DNA of 64,000 nt. Source: Chryseobacterium mucoviscidosis (GTDB lineage Bacteria; Bacteroidota; Bacteroidia; Flavobacteriales; Weeksellaceae). The notes below the pieces were generated by a model, which saw only the letters and a list, made by a program, of their open reading frames with translations, had not been told where the DNA came from and made no database searches. The stretch spans positions 62,001 to 126,000 of the forward strand of contig NZ_MVAG01000147.1 in assembly GCF_002177115.1 (NCBI RefSeq), in the 5' to 3' direction. A program made the translations under genes and the position numbers. Numbering within the stretch: the stretch's first letter is position 1; every line of letters begins with the position of its first letter. Shown piece by piece: positions 62,008 to 64,000 of the stretch.

Positions 62008-63042
62008 ATGATAATAAAAATAACCCTATTGTTTCTCGGAACAATACTCGCCTTTTGGATGAGTGCTATTTGTGGCGGTGGAGCTAGTCTTATTCTTATC
62101 CCCATTTTAAATTTACTTTTACCGACATCAGTAGTCCCATTTTCATTAACAATAGGAACATTTACAAGTTCTGCATCCAGGATTGTAGTCTTTAAGAAGC
62201 ACATTAACTATAAGATTTTTTTCTGGTTTGTACCGTTTTCCATTCCGGCTGTGTTAGTGGGTGCTTATTTGATAAAATACATCAACCCAAATTATTTACA
62301 GCTAATCGTTGCCTTATTTCTCATCGGAAATGTACCACAGCTATTCAAGTCAAAAAAGGAAGAGGCACAATCCGAAAAGCCATATCCCAAATATATCCTT
62401 GCCATTATTGGGTTTCTTGCAGGTTTTGTATCGGGCATTACCGGAGCCATTGGGCTTTTGTTTAATAGGTTTTATCTAAAATTTGGACTTACAAAAGAAC
62501 AAATAGTAGCTACACGTGCTGCCAATGAGGTGTTTCTGCATTTCATTAAACTGGTCATTTACATTTCTCTTGGTCTGTATTCACAAATGGCTTTATGGCT
62601 GGGGTTGGCTATTGCAGCCGCTACCATTGTTTCTTCTTTAACGGTTAAGTATATTCTTCCCTATCTAAGCGAAAACCTGTTTAGAAAAATTGGGTACGGA
62701 GCAATGGTTATTTCTGGTATAACCCTTCTTATGGGAACAACCGATAAAATTGTTAAACAGGATAAAATAGCCTTTGCTACAATTCATAATCAAGGGAAAG
62801 ATGTAGCCATCGTAAGCTGGCGAAACACAGACCTCGTGTTAGAATATACAATAGATGGCGGTTTAGAAATTGAAAGACCCATAAGTGCCAAAGAACTGCC
62901 ACCACATCTTAATAAAAAATACACAGCGTTAAAACCAAACTATGATACAATATATATCGAAAAGGTCTTTCAATTCAGAAAAGAACCTGTATATGAATTT
63001 TATTGCTACAAAGAAAAACAATTAACAAAGTTTGAATTATAA
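62008..63042 (+). CDS. TauE/SafE family permease
   Basis: A 344-residue membrane protein with about eight helices in the first ~255 residues. It has the TauE pattern: FLGTILAFWMSAICGGGASLILIP with Gly-rich loop, and the second repeat FLAGFVSGITGAIGLLFNRF. The last ~80 residues form a soluble beta-rich tail (VAIVSWRNTDLVLEYTIDGG) unusual for the family. TauE proteins export sulfite, sulfoacetate or other organic anions. It shares regulon site 3 and follows a truncated gene. Confidence 0.85.
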   Translation: MIIKITLLFLGTILAFWMSAICGGGASLILIPILNLLLPTSVVPFSLTIGTFTSSASRIVVFKKHINYKIFFWFVPFSIPAVLVGAYLIKYINPNYLQLIVALFLIGNVPQLFKSKKEEAQSEKPYPKYILAIIGFLAGFVSGITGAIGLLFNRFYLKFGLTKEQIVATRAANEVFLHFIKLVIYISLGLYSQMALWLGLAIAAATIVSSLTVKYILPYLSENLFRKIGYGAMVISGITLLMGTTDKIVKQDKIAFATIHNQGKDVAIVSWRNTDLVLEYTIDGGLEIERPISAKELPPHLNKKYTALKPNYDTIYIEKVFQFRKEPVYEFYCYKEKQLTKFEL

Positions 63043-63044
63043 CA

Positions 63045-63078
63045 TTCTAAATTTCTTCTAAATCTTATTAGAATTTTG
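63045..63078 (+). promoter_or_regulatory. Two-component regulon site 4 (PepSY promoter)
   Basis: TTCTAAATT and TTCTAAATC half-sites in tandem at 63045-63064, 11 bases apart. TTTG of GAATTTTG lies at 63075-63078. It precedes the PepSY gene by ~20 bases. Confidence 0.7.
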
Positions 63079-63097
63079 TGTTCAACAATTAAAAAAA

Positions 63098-63544
63098 ATG
63101 AAAAAAATGAAAAAAATGAAAAAATTAGTATTTCTATTGGCAGCAGTGGCAAGTGTGTCATTCGCCAATGCACAAAAAGTTTCGGACAAAGAAGTTCCGG
63201 CAGCAGTAAAATCAGCTCTGCAAAAAAGTCACCCCAACGCAAAGGGTTTGAAATGGGAAAAAGAGAAAGGCAACTACGAGGCAGGTTTTGAAGTAGGAGA
63301 AACCGATTATTCTGTATTGATTGATGCTTCGGGCAAAATTCTTGAAACCGAAGTGGAAATCAAAATTGATGAGCTTCCGGCTAATGCCAAAGCCTATGTT
63401 GCTAAACACTACGCAGGGCAAAAAATCAAAGAAGCGGCAAAAATTACAGACAGTAAAGGGGTTGTAACCTACGAAGCAGAAGTAAAAGGCAAAGACCTGA
63501 TTTTTGACAATGCAGGTAAATTTTTAAAAGAGGTCAAAGATTAA
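63098..63544 (+). CDS. PepSY-like periplasmic protein
   Basis: About 148 residues with a signal peptide (MKKLVFLLAAVASVSFANA) and two PepSY-like repeats (VPAAVKSALQKSHPNAKGLKWE and LPANAKAYVAKHYAGQKIKEAA). Three in-frame ATGs (63098, 63107, 63116) lie in a nine-base tandem repeat; 63116 would give the most compact signal peptide. PepSY domains inhibit proteases or act in periplasmic signalling. It is followed four bases later by an outer-membrane receptor gene. Confidence 0.85.
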   Translation: MKKMKKMKKLVFLLAAVASVSFANAQKVSDKEVPAAVKSALQKSHPNAKGLKWEKEKGNYEAGFEVGETDYSVLIDASGKILETEVEIKIDELPANAKAYVAKHYAGQKIKEAAKITDSKGVVTYEAEVKGKDLIFDNAGKFLKEVKD

Positions 63545-63548
63545 GATA

Positions 63549-64000
63549 ATGAATAAGATAAGGTTGTTTTTTGTACTCATTTCCATAATAGCTGCTTCGG
63601 TAGCCAATGCACAGGTGTCGTCTGTTACCATTTCCGGTATAGTAAAAAATAAGGCGGATAAATCAGCTATTCCTTATGTAAATGTTGTCGTAAAAAATGA
63701 AAAAGACAGTGTGTTTGTAGCCGGAACGGTAACCAATGATGAAGGCAGGTTTTCCATTGCCAATATTAAGCCCGGTAACTATCGTTTAGAAGTTTCCTTT
63801 ATGGGATTTAAGAACAAGGAACAGCCGTTATTTGTCGGTAGCCTTTCAGCATTTTTGGATATTCCCATCATCGAATTGGAAGAAGCATCAACGGTTTTGG
63901 AAGGCGTTACCATTTCCGCAAAGGCAAGCGATGTGAGCAGCAAGCTGGACAAGAAAACCTACTCCGTTGCCGATAATATCAGTCAAAGCGGAGGTTCGGT
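63549..64000 (+). CDS. Outer-membrane receptor with carboxypeptidase-like plug (3' truncated by window)
   Basis: A frame open from ATG 63549 to the window end. It has a signal peptide (MNKIRLFFVLISIIAASVANA), then a carboxypeptidase D regulatory-like domain (VTISGIVKNKADKSAIPYVNVVV to LEVSFMGFKNKE), then the start of a plug-like region (LEGVTISAKASDVSSKLDKKTY). This is the N-terminus of a TonB-dependent or outer-membrane beta-barrel family protein. Position four bases after the PepSY gene suggests one transcript under regulon site 4. Confidence 0.85.
   Translation, partial: MNKIRLFFVLISIIAASVANAQVSSVTISGIVKNKADKSAIPYVNVVVKNEKDSVFVAGTVTNDEGRFSIANIKPGNYRLEVSFMGFKNKEQPLFVGSLSAFLDIPIIELEEASTVLEGVTISAKASDVSSKLDKKTYSVADNISQSGGS

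Noticed and set aside
63098..63124. Nine-base tandem repeat at the PepSY start as a phase-variable element
   Set aside because: The unit is a multiple of three and only adds Met-Lys-Lys to the signal peptide, so switching on and off is not expected.

Overview
The window looks like a flavobacterial chromosome of the Chryseobacterium/Elizabethkingia kind (family Weeksellaceae, inferred). It is AT-rich, has several TAnnTTTG-type -7 boxes, and carries a Bacteroidetes-type integrative conjugative element (ICE) with the CTnDOT-style tra gene set. The genus is an inference from gene content, not a database match. The window opens inside one gene and closes inside another.

1-2.4 kb is ordinary chromosome: a truncated gene, a DUF6122 membrane protein, a CaCA-type cation/proton antiporter and a group III truncated haemoglobin. 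2.4-15.4 kb is a leftward polymorphic-toxin region. In order of transcription it holds a phage-tail-fibre-like protein (13081-15339), a 1380-residue protein of unknown family (8637-12779), a small nucleotidyltransferase (8238-8606), an 828-residue toxin-like protein (5765-8251) and its likely immunity gene (5336-5761). Downstream lie decayed copies: a nucleotidyltransferase fragment, two orphan toxin tips each followed by a paralogous immunity-like gene, and a frameshifted Imm35-like gene. The two large genes share a similar 5' leader.

15.5 kb to beyond 64 kb is the ICE. Its left end carries a tyrosine recombinase (15813-17063), SSB, DUF932, a DUF1281-like protein and a PRTRC cassette (E, C, F-like, B, ThiF). 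An AT-rich three-gene insert follows (24141-26566): an M41-like peptidase domain and two proteins with HEPN-type Rx4H motifs, a candidate defence module. Next come a receiver-domain protein and two excisionase-like HTH proteins, then the leftward transfer operon traE-F-G-I-J-K-x-L-M-N-O-Q.

A rightward defence island (38141-49585) separates traE from traA-B-C-D (49610-52007). It is one tightly packed run of nine genes: half-size hsdS, hsdM, an HNH-SAVED effector (Cap5-like), a CD-NTase, full-length hsdS, an RNase H-fold-like protein, a Ser/Thr kinase, hsdR and a YgjP-type metallopeptidase. A two-gene CBASS is thus nested inside a type I restriction-modification operon, together with a kinase pair. 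This is the most interesting system in the window.

The mobilisation region follows: an oriT-like cluster of hairpins (52495-52632), mobA, the relaxase mobB and the coupling protein mobC. The last part (56.6-64 kb) is a cargo regulon. An OmpR-type two-component system is followed by a dgkA-LTA synthase-like-PAP2 operon, a truncated methyltransferase gene with a TauE permease, and a PepSY protein with an outer-membrane receptor. Each of the four transcription units is preceded by the same tandem TTCWAAATT direct repeat at a fixed distance from a TTTG -7 element, which marks the probable binding site of the response regulator.
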